Shown here piece by piece: positions 46,041-54,421 of a stretch of DNA of 64,000 nucleotides (its first letter is position 1; each line of letters starts with the position of its first letter). Both the position numbers and the translations under genes were made by a program. Location: assembly GCF_016586355.1 (NCBI RefSeq), contig NZ_BLYI01000062.1:186001-250000 (forward strand), written 5' to 3'. This stretch comes from Anaerostipes butyraticus (lineage in GTDB: Bacteria > Bacillota > Clostridia > Lachnospirales > Lachnospiraceae). The notes under the pieces are model-generated. The model was not told where the DNA came from. It worked only from the letters and a program-made list of their open reading frames with translations, and did not search any database.

Positions 46041-46148
46041 TTACTCGATCACAGGCGATGATTCACTGCAGCATAAATTGCCAGGATAAAAATAAAAACC
46101 CCGGAAATAAAAGCAGTATGTGCAGTTGTTCATCTTCTCTGTCATCAT
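46041..46148 (-). CDS. Phe/Tyr-rich leader peptide of the DAHP synthase gene
   Basis: A 35-codon frame MMTEKMNNCTYCFYFRGFYFY... with four Phe and four Tyr in eleven consecutive residues (YCFYFRGFYFY). TAGGAG is 10 nt upstream, and a promoter precedes it. Charged tRNA shortage should stall ribosomes at these codons and change folding of the downstream attenuator. This is classic leader-peptide attenuation, matched to an enzyme of Phe/Tyr synthesis. Confidence 0.82.
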   Translation of the reverse strand: MMTEKMNNCTYCFYFRGFYFYPGNLCCSESSPVIE

Positions 46149-46179
46149 TGTATTCTAACTCCTATTTTCTTATGTGTTT

Positions 46180-46208
46180 ACGATACCTCATTTAAATACA
46201 GCTGTCAA
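46180..46208 (-). promoter_or_regulatory. promoter of the DAHP synthase leader
   Basis: TTGACA (46208-46203) and TATCGT (46185-46180) with 17-nt spacing on the minus strand, about 32 nt before the leader-peptide start. Confidence 0.7.
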
Positions 46209-46215
46209 TTGTTTT

Positions 46216-46252
46216 ATGAGAATAATCTATGAATTTCATAGATTATTCTCAT
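46216..46252. repeat. 37-bp near-perfect palindrome
   Basis: ATGAGAATAATCTATGAA (46216-46233) and its exact complement 46235-46252 are separated by a single base. It lies after the dehydrogenase gene's stop and immediately upstream of the aroF -35 box. No T tract follows on the minus strand. It may be an operator, or a hairpin protecting the upstream transcript's 3' end. Confidence 0.7.
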
Positions 46253-46264
46253 ACTTTTTATACA

Positions 46265-47314
46265 TTATTCTGCCGCTTCTGAATACATTGCCTTACAAAT
46301 TGTAATTTTCCCATCATGAATATCATCGAATAATTCCTTTAAATGTTCCAAATCAGATCTATGTGTAATCAAATCAGCTACTTTTAATTTTCTCTCATCC
46401 AACATTTTCACAGTATATTCCCATTCATTAAACGGAAGTGTATTATAGTAATTATTCCACACCCCTGTCAAACGAAGTTCTTTTCTTAAAATCATACTGT
46501 GCATATCCAATTCTATTGTCGTATCATACCGAGGATTTCCGAGAAGCACAATCATCCCTTCCGGACGACAACATTCGACCGCATGATTCATTGCGCTGGA
46601 TGTACCAGTCCCCTCAATGACTACATCTGCCATTTTCCCATTTGTCATCTCTTTCACTTTTTCTTTACAGTCATCCAGCAGAGAGTGTATCGTTTCGAAG
46701 CCTTTCTCTCTTGCATAATCCACCTTTTTCTGATCAATATCAACAAGTACTGTCTGAATCCCGAACAGCTCGCACCACCTGGCCGTCAAAATTCCAATCG
46801 GTCCGGCCCCAAAAATCATCACTGTATCTCCACCTTTGATTTCACCTTTCCTAATTGCATGCAATGCTACGGTGGCCGGTTCAACCATCGCTAATTCTTC
46901 CATAGACGTTTGCGAATTGTTAGACTGAATGAAATGCCATTGTGAAGGCAGAAGGCAGTATTGTGCGAATCCACCGTCCGTCCTGCTTCCCAGATTATGA
47001 TAGTTACTGCACTGTGCATACTGTCCAATCCTGCAGCTATCACACACCCCGCATGGTACAACAGGATATACAGCACCCGCTTTTCCAATTAAATTTGGAT
47101 CAGCATCTTCCCCAACTGCGATAATTTCTCCCGCAAACTCATGACCTAAGGTCACTGGATAAACTTTTGTTCCAAGCTGATATACTCTTGGAATATCCGA
47201 TCCGCAAATACCACAAGCTTCAACTTTTAGTAAAATTTCTTTTCCTTTTGGCACCGGTTTTTCTAATTCTTCCAAGCGGAAATCATTAATTCCATGTAAC
47301 CGCATAGCCTTCAT
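46265..47314 (-). CDS. GatD-like zinc polyol-phosphate dehydrogenase (copy 1)
   Basis: A 349-residue medium-chain dehydrogenase like galactitol-1-phosphate 5-dehydrogenase. Catalytic-zinc motifs CGICGSDIPRVYQLG and LGHEFAGE, a structural-zinc lobe (CGVCDSCRIGQYAQC) and GAGPIGI are present. It is the last gene of the dual-PTS cluster and clearly paralogous to the gene at 49126, with which it shares long stretches such as MAMVEPATVA. It probably oxidises a PTS-made hexitol phosphate to a ketose phosphate. Confidence 0.87.
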   Translation of the reverse strand: MKAMRLHGINDFRLEELEKPVPKGKEILLKVEACGICGSDIPRVYQLGTKVYPVTLGHEFAGEIIAVGEDADPNLIGKAGAVYPVVPCGVCDSCRIGQYAQCSNYHNLGSRTDGGFAQYCLLPSQWHFIQSNNSQTSMEELAMVEPATVALHAIRKGEIKGGDTVMIFGAGPIGILTARWCELFGIQTVLVDIDQKKVDYAREKGFETIHSLLDDCKEKVKEMTNGKMADVVIEGTGTSSAMNHAVECCRPEGMIVLLGNPRYDTTIELDMHSMILRKELRLTGVWNNYYNTLPFNEWEYTVKMLDERKLKVADLITHRSDLEHLKELFDDIHDGKITICKAMYSEAAE

Positions 47315-47329
47315 GTTAATCCCTTCTTT

Positions 47330-47800
47330 CTAAATCACATCTTTCACATCGACAATCTTATCATCTGGGATGACCTGAATCTTAATATCAATTCCTTTTT
47401 CCAGGCATTCTTTTATCGCATTCCTTTCTTCCTCGCTGGCTGCGATATTTTTGTATAATGTCTCCCGTTTTTCGTTGATTCCCATTCCTCCTAAATTAAT
47501 GGCTTCTAATTCTACCCCTTCTTCTATTATTCTTCTATATGCTAATGGTGATTTTGCCAAAAGAATTGTAGGAGTTTTTAACCCTTCCTTTAAAATCTTT
47601 GCTGCATCTTTTTCTGAGAAGACTTTTACTTTTACTCCTGCCGGAGCCGCCATTTCTAAAACAGAAATCATAAATTCATCTTTTGCCACCTTATTATCTA
47701 TCACCATAATCTCTTTAGCCGGAAGACGTTTCATCCATGCCGTCATCACCTGCCCATGAATCAAACGATCATCTACTCTTGCTAATAATACATTTTCCAT
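47330..47800 (-). CDS. PTS mannose-family EIIB component
   Basis: A 156-residue EIIB of the mannose/fructose/sorbose family. His15 in RVDDRLIHGQV is the phosphorylation site. The cognate EIIA, EIIC and EIID genes are upstream at 50192-52192, separated by three enzyme genes, an unusual placement. Confidence 0.92.
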   Translation of the reverse strand: MENVLLARVDDRLIHGQVMTAWMKRLPAKEIMVIDNKVAKDEFMISVLEMAAPAGVKVKVFSEKDAAKILKEGLKTPTILLAKSPLAYRRIIEEGVELEAINLGGMGINEKRETLYKNIAASEEERNAIKECLEKGIDIKIQVIPDDKIVDVKDVI

Positions 47801-47817
47801 AACAATCTCCTTTCCCG

Positions 47818-48378
47818 TTATTCCAAATTAGCATGCATTTTCCACAGTGTATGCATATCTTTTATGTTTTTTTTCTCTACGATCATCATTGCCACAATAT
47901 CACCTAACAAAAGAAGGCTTTGTTCAAATAAGCTGCTCATAATCTGTTCAGATTTTATCTCATCTTCCAATGCCAATTTCGTACTACATGGAATACGGAT
48001 AAATAAATCTTCATAATCACTCATTGAACTTCTTTGATTTGAACCAATATGTATAATATTTGCTTTATATTCTTTTGCGATTTTCATGATTTCCAGCGGA
48101 ACCACACTCTCCCCTGAACCTGATCCCACAATTAAGATATCATGCTCTGTAATTGCCGGCTCATTGACTGCCCCTACATAATTAGCAGAAATCCCCAAAT
48201 GATTCAGACGCTTTGCAAATGCTTTGAGCATTAAAAGAACTCTTCCCACCCCTGTTACAAAAACCTGTTCTGCAGAACAAATCATGGCAACAAATTGTTC
48301 TACTTTTTCCGCATCTACTTCTCCCAGGCTACGGTTCAATTCTTTCAATACTATCTCTTTTTTCTCCTGATATCCCAT
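47818..48378 (-). CDS. SIS-domain isomerase, 6-phospho-3-hexuloisomerase-like
   Basis: A 186-residue SIS protein close to HxlB: VFVTGVGRVLLMLKAFAKRLNHLG, VGAVNEPAI and IVGSGSGES are the family's conserved stretches. HxlB-type enzymes convert arabino-3-hexulose-6-phosphate to fructose-6-phosphate. The usual ARSG motif is changed to GRVL, so specificity may differ. A GTG at 48387 is possible, but AGGTG before the ATG at 48378 is preferred. Confidence 0.8.
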   Translation of the reverse strand: MGYQEKKEIVLKELNRSLGEVDAEKVEQFVAMICSAEQVFVTGVGRVLLMLKAFAKRLNHLGISANYVGAVNEPAITEHDILIVGSGSGESVVPLEIMKIAKEYKANIIHIGSNQRSSMSDYEDLFIRIPCSTKLALEDEIKSEQIMSSLFEQSLLLLGDIVAMMIVEKKNIKDMHTLWKMHANLE

Positions 48379-48387
48379 ACAATTCAC

Positions 48388-49071
48388 CTACGAAACTGCT
48401 TCAATATAGTCTTTGCGCATCAGTTCAAATGCGGTCTCTACATTCTCATCCAGCTGAAAAAGGCCAGAACCTCCTACAATATAAATATCTGCCCCAGCTT
48501 TTTTTAAGCGTTTAAACGTGTGCAGATTACAAGAACCGTCAATCTGAATCTTGTAATGATATCCATACTCTTCCCTTAATTTCTTTGCTTCCTTAATCTT
48601 TTCTAACATTTCTATGATAAACGGCTGCCCGGAAAATCCTACATCTACCGTCATGATTGTCAAAATGTCTATCCGATCCAAGTAGTGCTTCGCTGTCTCT
48701 AACGGCGTAGCGGGATTTAAAACCAGTCCCTTTCCGCATCCGAGTTCTTCTATCCTGTTTAACGTGCGGAAAGCATCACCCCCTATTGTTTCTGCATGCA
48801 CAGATATGATATCTGCTCCAGCCTGAGCTACCTGTTCGATCCAGTCATTGGGACACGTTGTCATTAAATGAACATCAATCGGAAGTGTACTAATCTGTTT
48901 AAAAGCCTTTACCATATCCGGCGATAAGGTAATATTTTTACAGTAGTGCCCATCCATAATATCTACATGGTACATTCCGGCCTTTTGATTTAAAATCTCA
49001 ATTTGCTCCTTTATCTTTAAAAAGTTCATACACATCAGCGAAACTGCGAATTCATTTTTGTTTTCTATCAT
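48388..49071 (-). CDS. allulose-6-phosphate 3-epimerase-like (AlsE)
   Basis: A 227-residue Rpe-family epimerase, very close in pattern to AlsE: VSLMCMNFLKIKEQI, YHVDIMDGHYCKN, TLPIDVHLMTT, VLNPATPLE, TIMTVDVGFSGQPF and IQIDGSCN. AlsE converts D-allulose-6-phosphate to D-fructose-6-phosphate. It sits among two dehydrogenases and a hexuloisomerase, so the cluster seems to feed an unusual hexose or hexitol into fructose-6-phosphate. Confidence 0.87.
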   Translation of the reverse strand: MIENKNEFAVSLMCMNFLKIKEQIEILNQKAGMYHVDIMDGHYCKNITLSPDMVKAFKQISTLPIDVHLMTTCPNDWIEQVAQAGADIISVHAETIGGDAFRTLNRIEELGCGKGLVLNPATPLETAKHYLDRIDILTIMTVDVGFSGQPFIIEMLEKIKEAKKLREEYGYHYKIQIDGSCNLHTFKRLKKAGADIYIVGGSGLFQLDENVETAFELMRKDYIEAVS

Positions 49072-49125
49072 TTTATCTCCTTTCGTTATTTTAGTGACAG
49101 ACTCCCATATCTACAGGTCCCACTT

Positions 49126-50184
49126 TTAATCATCTGCACTATACATCGCTTTACAGATTGTTACCTTATGGTTATAAATATCCCGGAACAATTGCTCTAT
49201 TTCTTCGATTCCTGCTGTATGTGTAACCAAGTCTCCCACCTTCATTTTGCCTTCATCCAACATCTGTACGGTATACTTCCACTCATTAAGCGGAGTTGAC
49301 GCATAATAAGAATTCCACACTCCATAAATTTCAATCTCTTTCCTTAAGATTTGACTATGGTTTTCCAATTGTATTTCTGTATTTTTGTTCGGATTTCCAA
49401 GAAGAGCAACAGATCCAAACGTCCGGACATACTGAATCGCCTGGTTCCATGCCGTGGACGTTCCTGTCCCTTCTATCACAACATCTGCTGTTCTTTTTCC
49501 TGTAATCTTCTCCATAAAATCTCCGATATCTTCTTCCATGGAATTTACAATACACAGACCTCTTTCCTCAGCAAATTTCTTCTTCACCGGATCAATATCC
49601 ACCATAATCACATGCTGTGCAGCAAAAATTTCTGCCCATCTGGCCGCCATAATTCCGATTGGCCCTGCACCAAAAATCAGCACCGTATCTCCGGCCGTCA
49701 CTCTGCCTCTGCGTACTGCATGCTGTGCAACGGTTGCTGGCTCTACCATTGCCAGTTCTTTTCCCGTAACCTCCGGATTTTTTGAAAAAATCAGGTGCCA
49801 TCTCGAAGGAATAATACAGTACTGAGCGAATCCTCCATTACATCTGGATCCCAAATAATTATAATTTGTACATTGTGCATAATGTCCTGTTTCGCAATGC
49901 TCACATTTTCCGCACGGAATCAGCGGGAATACACCTGCTTTTTTCCCAATCAGTTCCTTGTCTTCTTGTTTTGATACTTCTACGATCGTTCCGGCAAATT
50001 CGTGTCCAATCGTAATCGGAAAAACATGTGCCCCTAATTCAAATACTCTCGGCATGTCAGACCCACAGATTCCACATGCTTCGACTTTCATTAAAATCTC
50101 ATCATCTTTTAATTCTCTTAATTCGACCTCTTCGCATCCGAAATCTCCAATGGAGCGAAGACGCAGCGCTTTCATCTTCTTCAT
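49126..50184 (-). CDS. GatD-like zinc polyol-phosphate dehydrogenase (copy 2)
   Basis: A 352-residue medium-chain dehydrogenase paralogous to the gene at 46265. It has CGICGSDMPRVFELGAHVFP, IGHEFAGT, the structural-zinc lobe CGKCEHCETGHYAQC and GAGPIGI. Two related dehydrogenases in one cluster suggest two stereoisomeric substrates, or two different positions oxidised. It follows the mannose-type EIIA gene by 7 nt. Confidence 0.87.
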   Translation of the reverse strand: MKKMKALRLRSIGDFGCEEVELRELKDDEILMKVEACGICGSDMPRVFELGAHVFPITIGHEFAGTIVEVSKQEDKELIGKKAGVFPLIPCGKCEHCETGHYAQCTNYNYLGSRCNGGFAQYCIIPSRWHLIFSKNPEVTGKELAMVEPATVAQHAVRRGRVTAGDTVLIFGAGPIGIMAARWAEIFAAQHVIMVDIDPVKKKFAEERGLCIVNSMEEDIGDFMEKITGKRTADVVIEGTGTSTAWNQAIQYVRTFGSVALLGNPNKNTEIQLENHSQILRKEIEIYGVWNSYYASTPLNEWKYTVQMLDEGKMKVGDLVTHTAGIEEIEQLFRDIYNHKVTICKAMYSADD

Positions 50185-50191
50185 CTCAGTC

Positions 50192-50584
50192 TTACTCTCT
50201 CCTTAATGATCGGATACCCTGTGCACCCGCTTTTTCTACTTTCTCCGCAAGCATATCCATTGTTATATCTTCCGTCCGTTCCAGCGCTGCTGTAATTAGC
50301 ATCGCCAGATTCATTCCTGTCACTATGTGGATATTCAACTCCTGACTCAGCATGCATATGGTATTGAACGGTGTTCCTCCTATCAGATCCACCAATACCA
50401 ATACCCCATCTCCCGTATCCAGTCTCTCAACCGCTCTTTTTACACGATTTTGATAACTGTCGGGATTCTCACCCGGCTGAAGAGAAATACTTTCTGTTTG
50501 TTTCATTGTTCCAGCCACCATAGAGACACTATCTAAAATTCCTTCGCACAAACTCCCGTGACTAATAACTGCTATTCCTACCAT
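50192..50584 (-). CDS. PTS mannose-family EIIA component
   Basis: A 130-residue EIIA of the Man family. His9 in AVISHGSLCEG accepts phosphate from HPr. DLIGGTPFN is the conserved substrate-side loop. It works with the separately encoded EIIB at 47330. Confidence 0.92.
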   Translation of the reverse strand: MVGIAVISHGSLCEGILDSVSMVAGTMKQTESISLQPGENPDSYQNRVKRAVERLDTGDGVLVLVDLIGGTPFNTICMLSQELNIHIVTGMNLAMLITAALERTEDITMDMLAEKVEKAGAQGIRSLRRE

Positions 50585-50603
50585 CTTACTTCCTCCCAGA
50601 AAT

Positions 50604-51440
50604 TTATGATGCCGCTACCGCAAGAACGCCAGTCAGCGAAGCAATAATACCTACAACAAATAAAATAACAATGATATATGTTGGCTTTACTTTCTTACTT
50701 AACATTTTCCATACCAGCAATGTCGCAATCAGTGGAAGCATTCCCGGTAACAGTGAATTTAAAATATCTTGAAAATTGATTCCTACCTGTCCCACTTTAA
50801 AGGCAATCGGTGTCTCGATATTTACTCTCGTAGCTGCCATATTCCCAACAACCATCAAACCTACGATACTGAAAATTTCTGTAATACGGTTTAATGTTCC
50901 TGCTTTCAAAATTTTCAAAATTGCTGATTTTCCCTGTTTGTAACCCATCATATACATTGCATATCCCATACCGACCATCAGAACTTTGTACGCAATTTCG
51001 AATATAATTGGCCCTGCTATATTACCGGCCAGAGCCAGGCTGCAGGCAATTCCTGCAAGAATCGGATAAGCAATTCCCTGGGAAACTGTATCGCCAATTC
51101 CTGCCATTGGCCCCATCAAACCAGTTCTCACTGCATTAATATCTTCCGCATCTACATCTTCTCCATTTGCCGCCTGTTCTTCCATAGACGCTGCCACACC
51201 ATGAATCACTGTTCCTATCCAGGAAGGTTCCGTATTAAAAAACACCATGTATTTTTTCAGTGCTCTCGCCTGATCTTCTTTCTTTTTATACAAACGCCGT
51301 ACAATTGGAACCATCGCATTAGTTGTTCCAAGAGCCTGCAGACGTTCGTAATTGTAACAAGTCTCACTGGAATACCCCAGCAGGAAATGTTTGATCAAAT
51401 CTTTCTTTTGTAATTTCACTCTTTCTTCTGCCATAATCAT
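50604..51440 (-). CDS. PTS mannose-family EIID component
   Basis: A 278-residue EIID. The N-terminal QLQ-type cytosolic part (SSETCYNYERLQALG) is followed by GLMGPMAGIGDTVSQG and several membrane segments in the C-terminal half. It forms the membrane complex with EIIC; the genes overlap by 4 nt. Confidence 0.92.
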   Translation of the reverse strand: MIMAEERVKLQKKDLIKHFLLGYSSETCYNYERLQALGTTNAMVPIVRRLYKKKEDQARALKKYMVFFNTEPSWIGTVIHGVAASMEEQAANGEDVDAEDINAVRTGLMGPMAGIGDTVSQGIAYPILAGIACSLALAGNIAGPIIFEIAYKVLMVGMGYAMYMMGYKQGKSAILKILKAGTLNRITEIFSIVGLMVVGNMAATRVNIETPIAFKVGQVGINFQDILNSLLPGMLPLIATLLVWKMLSKKVKPTYIIVILFVVGIIASLTGVLAVAAS

Positions 51441-52192
51441 GCCTCTCCTTCCTCTTTATTTTTTGCGGTAAAGACGTAAACTAATACACCAATACATGCC
51501 GCAAATACAGTGACTGCCATCGTATCAAGTTTTGCATAGATCGTCATAAAATATCCGATAAAGAAAAAAGCGATAATCTTTCTTTTTCCCAAAAAACTTA
51601 ACAACATTGCAATACCTAATGCAGGCATCAATGCTCCAACAACATTTAACGCATCAATCATCGGCTGTGGAATCGCTGCCAACGCTTTTGTGGCAAAATC
51701 TCCTCCGAAATATACCAGGCAAAATGCCGGAATTCCGTAGAGTACACAAGCCGTAATACAGGATGGCACATAATTCATCAAACGTACTCCTGTGATATTC
51801 CCTTCCTCCAGGTATTTATCCGCTCTGTGTACCCAGAAACTATTAATTGTCATATACGCCTGATTGATCAAAATTCCCAGAAGAGAAAACGGAACGGCAA
51901 AGGTTGGTGCAAGATTCGGAGAAGCCCCGGATACAATAGTAAGGGCTGTACCAAAAACACCCGCTACCATCAAATTTCCTGGCATGGTTCCTCCTGCTGT
52001 AATCCATCCGAGATACGTCAGCTGAATATAAGCTGCCGCTTTCATTCCTGTAATCGGCTCACCCATAACAATCGCCACCAGAAATCCTGCCCAAATTGGA
52101 TACAGCCATGTTCTTGTGATCACGTGACTAAACCACCACTGGCTTCCAACCGCAATCGCTGCTACTAAGATTGCTGAAATTAACATATACAT
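51437..52192 (-). CDS. PTS mannose-family EIIC component
   Basis: A 251-residue membrane protein of the Man-family EIIC type, with hydrophobic segments throughout and the conserved WAGFLVAIVMGEPITGMKAAAYIQLTYLG region. It forms the sugar channel with EIID. GGAGG precedes the ATG. The 96-nt gap to the ascorbate-type EIIC gene shows no clear terminator. Confidence 0.92.
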   Translation of the reverse strand: MYMLISAILVAAIAVGSQWWFSHVITRTWLYPIWAGFLVAIVMGEPITGMKAAAYIQLTYLGWITAGGTMPGNLMVAGVFGTALTIVSGASPNLAPTFAVPFSLLGILINQAYMTINSFWVHRADKYLEEGNITGVRLMNYVPSCITACVLYGIPAFCLVYFGGDFATKALAAIPQPMIDALNVVGALMPALGIAMLLSFLGKRKIIAFFFIGYFMTIYAKLDTMAVTVFAACIGVLVYVFTAKNKEEGEA

Positions 52193-52288
52193 CTCCTCCT
52201 TGTATGATTATTTCTTATATACACATTGTATCTGCACAAAAACATCCTCACCATACCAATTCATTTCCCAAATATGGCAATCTTTTTT

Positions 52289-53695
52289 CTATTTCTTTTC
52301 TTCCTTTTCCTTATTCTTTAACGCCGGATTCATATCATATTGAAACCATTCTTCTCCTTCATCCCTGTTTTCAATCATTTCAGGGATTAAAATCATAATG
52401 ATGACGATGCCTATTAAGATGATCAAAGTTCCAATTGATCCGATTTCTCTAATATATTTTCCCAAAAAAATTCCTACCAGACCAATATCGGGTTCTGGAA
52501 ATGTCACATGCTGTGCGGATAACTCCCCTAAAAAGGGCAGAAAAATTTCCGGCAGAACAGACATTATCACTCCATTTATAAAGCCGCCGATTACCGCACC
52601 CCTTCTGCCCCCTGTAGAATTTCCATATACTCCTGCTGTGGCTCCGCAGAAAAAATGTGCCATAATACCAGGGAAAATTACAGTCACCTGGCATGCAATC
52701 ATAATTCCCATTGATACCAGTCCTCCAAAAAAAGAAGACAGGAAACCTACCATTAATGAATTGGGGGAATAGGAAAATACCACTGGACAATCCACTGCCG
52801 GCTTTGCATTTGGAATCCATGTATCTGCAATTCCCTTGACTGCAGGAACAATCTCATTGATAAACCAGCGAATCCCTGTTGTTACAATCACAAAACCAAC
52901 AGTAAATGTAAGAGCCTGAGAAACAGAATAGACTAAATAATCTTTCCCTCCGGATAATTCACTTTCTACAAACGCACTGCCACAGGCACGAGCTGCCACG
53001 ACATAAAATATAATCATTGTCACCGCTATAATAATCGAAGAATCTCTTAAGAAAGCTAATTTTTTAGGGAATTTCATATCTTCCGCAGATCTTGAATTTT
53101 CCCCATAAATCTTTCCAAGCCACGCTGCCAGAAGATAAGTTATTCCACCAAAATGTCCTACAGCGATTGTATCATTACCACATATTTTTTCTGTATACCG
53201 CTGAATCATCGCAGGTGAAAATACCATAACAATCCCCATCGTCATACTTCCTAAAATAAAAAAAGCAGGTCCTCTGAGCTGAGCCGACCTCAAAACACTT
53301 ACGACCATACATGTCATATACAGCATTTGGTGACCTGTCATAAACACATAATGAAATCGTGTAATCTTTGCCAAAACCAAATTTACAACAATGCCCAGTA
53401 CCATAATGATTGCTATATCCGATCCATATAAATCTACCGCAATTCCTGATATACCCTCTACACTTAAAATCAATCCTGTCATATGAAATCCCTGTTGCAT
53501 CATTTCTCCAAACGCTGTGACTGACTGTGCAATGATATTACCTCCCACGCTTATGATCATAAACCCTATCATAGATTTCAGCGTTCCTCTTACAACCGTC
53601 TCAAAATTTTTTCTTTGAAGAACCAGCCCTAAAAATACAATTCCTCCAATAAGGATTACTGGCTCAAGCAAAAAATCCCGGATCATATTTATCAT
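52289..53695 (-). CDS. PTS ascorbate-family EIIC component (UlaA-like)
   Basis: A 468-residue membrane protein with about eleven segments, of the UlaA/SgaT family. HYVFMTGHQMLYMTCM, VFSYSPNSLMVGFLSSF and AGVYGNSTGGRRGAVIGG match the family's typical motifs. Some family members carry polyols or other sugars rather than ascorbate. It lies with EIIB and EIIA, making a complete second permease in the cluster. Confidence 0.88.
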   Translation of the reverse strand: MINMIRDFLLEPVILIGGIVFLGLVLQRKNFETVVRGTLKSMIGFMIISVGGNIIAQSVTAFGEMMQQGFHMTGLILSVEGISGIAVDLYGSDIAIIMVLGIVVNLVLAKITRFHYVFMTGHQMLYMTCMVVSVLRSAQLRGPAFFILGSMTMGIVMVFSPAMIQRYTEKICGNDTIAVGHFGGITYLLAAWLGKIYGENSRSAEDMKFPKKLAFLRDSSIIIAVTMIIFYVVAARACGSAFVESELSGGKDYLVYSVSQALTFTVGFVIVTTGIRWFINEIVPAVKGIADTWIPNAKPAVDCPVVFSYSPNSLMVGFLSSFFGGLVSMGIMIACQVTVIFPGIMAHFFCGATAGVYGNSTGGRRGAVIGGFINGVIMSVLPEIFLPFLGELSAQHVTFPEPDIGLVGIFLGKYIREIGSIGTLIILIGIVIIMILIPEMIENRDEGEEWFQYDMNPALKNKEKEEKK

Positions 53696-53710
53696 TCCTT
53701 TTCCTTTCTG

Positions 53711-53989
53711 CTACTCTCCGTTCAGTGCTTTATACAGCTTTTCTTCCAGTTCCTCCTCATCAATAATAGAATTCAATATGACCAGATTGGGAAATCCCCG
53801 CATAATATCTTCTAAATCTTTTGCCACCACAAAATAATCCGCATCGTTTTCATTCACTTCATACACTGCTCCATGGATTGTCTGATACTGATCAGACAAT
53901 CCCCATTTTCCAAGCAATCCCCGTATATTCATTTCCACCACAAAACTGGACCCCAGACCTGTTCCGCATACCGTCATAATCGTCTTCAT
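53711..53989 (-). CDS. PTS ascorbate/lactose-type EIIB component
   Basis: A 92-residue EIIB with Cys8 in MTVCGTGLGSSF as the phosphorylation site. It is the partner of the UlaA-like EIIC located directly downstream. Confidence 0.9.
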   Translation of the reverse strand: MKTIMTVCGTGLGSSFVVEMNIRGLLGKWGLSDQYQTIHGAVYEVNENDADYFVVAKDLEDIMRGFPNLVILNSIIDEEELEEKLYKALNGE

Positions 53990-53993
53990 ACTA

Positions 53994-54404
53994 TCATCCT
54001 CCTATCAACGCTGATAATTCTTCATCATTTTTCGCTTCTTTTATCTCTTTTACTCTCTCGTCATCTCGGCAGATCTGAACAATTTTCTGCAGATTTCTTA
54101 AATGTTCTTCTTCGTCTCCAGCCGATAAAGTCAAAAAAACCCACACCTCTTTTCCATAAAATAAAACCGGATGCTTCAAACTCAAGACGCAGATTCCTGC
54201 TTTTAACGCCCCTGCTTCTGCCCGTGCGTGCGGCATGCAAATTCCTTTTCCTAAATAAAAATATCCCCCATATTCTTTTATATTGTTAAGAATTGCTTTA
54301 TAATAGCTTCGTCCTACAATCCCATTCTCTTCCAGAATACAGCACGAGATTCTAATCGCTTCTTTATAGTCCTCCACCTTCTCTATTAATTTTACAAATA
54401 CCAT
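53994..54404 (-). CDS. PTS EIIA component (ascorbate/fructose type)
   Basis: A 136-residue EIIA of the PTS_EIIA_2 fold. His59 in GICMPHARAEAG is the phosphoacceptor. It completes the ascorbate-type system and probably also modulates the PRD regulator upstream. Confidence 0.9.
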   Translation of the reverse strand: MVFVKLIEKVEDYKEAIRISCCILEENGIVGRSYYKAILNNIKEYGGYFYLGKGICMPHARAEAGALKAGICVLSLKHPVLFYGKEVWVFLTLSAGDEEEHLRNLQKIVQICRDDERVKEIKEAKNDEELSALIGG

Positions 54405-54421
54405 TTTTACACCTTTTCTCC

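Noticed and set aside
45919-46264. T-box riboswitch upstream of the DAHP synthase gene
   Set aside because: No T-box consensus bulge or specifier stem was seen; a leader peptide plus terminator explains the region.
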